Below are positions 5,275 through 5,778 of a stretch of DNA of 5,778 bases, piece by piece. This stretch comes from Candidatus Heimdallarchaeota archaeon. GTDB lineage: Archaea; Asgardarchaeota; Heimdallarchaeia; Heimdallarchaeales; Kariarchaeaceae. The notes beneath the pieces are model-generated. The model was not told the DNA's origin, made no database searches, and saw only the letters and a program-made list of their open reading frames with translations. How positions within the stretch are numbered: the first letter of the stretch is position 1; every line of letters starts with the position of its first letter. The DNA is taken from assembly GCA_030668165.1 (NCBI GenBank), contig DAOUUM010000209.1, forward strand, positions 1 to 5,778, given 5' to 3'. A program made the position numbers and the translations under genes.

Positions 5275-5778
5275 ATGTTATTCAGCCTGATACTGAAGTA
5301 TTTCTTCTATAATAAAAGAAGAACATTTAGAGCGGTAGGAGTTCTATCTGTAGGGATTACAATAATATTAGGCACAAATATGTTAATTGGAGGTTTCATT
5401 GGTGAGATTGATGAATTCTCATCGATTGTTCAAAGATCAAATAAAAATTATGTAATTTATGCAGATTCAGAAAATACATTGGAAATAATTGATGAAGATA
5501 TCGTTTCCCAGGCAATAGAAATAATTAAAGATGCTTTTGAGGTTGAATTATATTTTCAATTATTAGAATATCCCGGACAACTTTATATTAACAATCACCC
5601 GAATAATTACGTCAATATAGCAATAGCTGATATTTCAACACTGGTAGATAATGGATTATTCACATATTCAACTCAAAATATTGATGAAGAGATCTTAATT
5701 TCTAATGCACTGGATATTCCTACAAACACCGCGGGCATTAATTACAGTATAGACTTTAATGGTTATAAAATTGAAACC
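5275..5778 (+). CDS. FtsX/MacB-like ABC transporter permease, N-terminal part (runs off right edge)
   Basis: The frame from ATG 5275 is open for 168 codons to the window end. It begins MLFSLILKYFFYNKRRTFRA, the N-terminal amphipathic and basic segment typical of MacB/FtsX-family permeases (compare the usual N-x-x-R-x-x-x-T before TM1). A hydrophobic helix follows at about residues 20-42 (VGVLSVGITIILGTNMLIGG). From about residue 43 onward is an extracytoplasmic domain with little hydrophobicity, corresponding in position to the MacB periplasmic core. Three more membrane helices would be expected beyond the window. In this family an MJ0796/LolD-like ATPase usually sits next door and drives mechanotransmission or lipid/lipoprotein or peptide handling at the cell surface; none is seen here, so it may lie downstream. 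The sequence itself is divergent and the assignment rests on the N-terminal pattern and topology. Substrate is unknown. Confidence 0.7.
   Translation, partial: MLFSLILKYFFYNKRRTFRAVGVLSVGITIILGTNMLIGGFIGEIDEFSSIVQRSNKNYVIYADSENTLEIIDEDIVSQAIEIIKDAFEVELYFQLLEYPGQLYINNHPNNYVNIAIADISTLVDNGLFTYSTQNIDEEILISNALDIPTNTAGINYSIDFNGYKIET

Noticed and set aside
1..5778. A CRISPR array or a multi-gene defence cluster
   Set aside because: No regularly spaced direct repeats and no cas-like or toxin-antitoxin genes; TnpB is the only nuclease.

Overview
The window looks archaeal. Genes start a few bases after, or exactly at, the expected transcription start of AT-rich TATA-like boxes. No clear Shine-Dalgarno sequences precede them, and two genes use GTG starts. 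The single tRNA has no encoded CCA, and the DNA is AT-rich. The gene set (a PAS/HisKA-style sensor kinase C-terminus, an IS1341-type TnpB, a FadD-like acyl-CoA ligase, a sugar nucleotidyltransferase and a FtsX/MacB-type permease) would fit a low-GC mesophilic archaeon such as an Asgard lineage. The phylum is inference only.

Left part (1-1770): a 3'-terminal piece of a histidine kinase gene lies on the minus strand and runs off the left edge. It keeps the ATP-binding G boxes but is cut by a stop at 278-280, with no kinase core upstream. Next to it, on the plus strand, is a TnpB gene (371-1675) with all RuvC catalytic residues and the zinc-finger cysteines. No tnpA is visible. The 3' end of tnpB can fold into two strong stem-loops, followed by a 12-bp palindrome over the stop codon, as expected for an omega (reRNA) guide scaffold embedded in the tnpB 3' end. 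A small hairpin just after a TTGAT sequence at 289-293 is a candidate left end.

Middle part (1771-3740): a complete AMP-forming acyl-CoA synthetase (578 aa) with its own promoter, about 95 bp downstream of tnpB. It is followed by a convergently oriented tRNA-Gln(CTG) on the minus strand.

Right part (3741-5778): a promoter region shared back-to-back by the tRNA (minus) and a nucleotidyltransferase (plus, 319 aa, catalytic domain plus short left-handed beta-helix). After 270 bp of AT-rich spacer comes the 5' part of a FtsX/MacB-like ABC transporter permease that runs off the right edge.

The genes do not form one operon; each appears to have its own promoter. They touch lipid activation, sugar-nucleotide supply for glycans, and envelope transport, but no shared pathway can be shown from this window. 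I see no clear new multi-gene system. The most rewarding element is the TnpB plus its candidate guide RNA.
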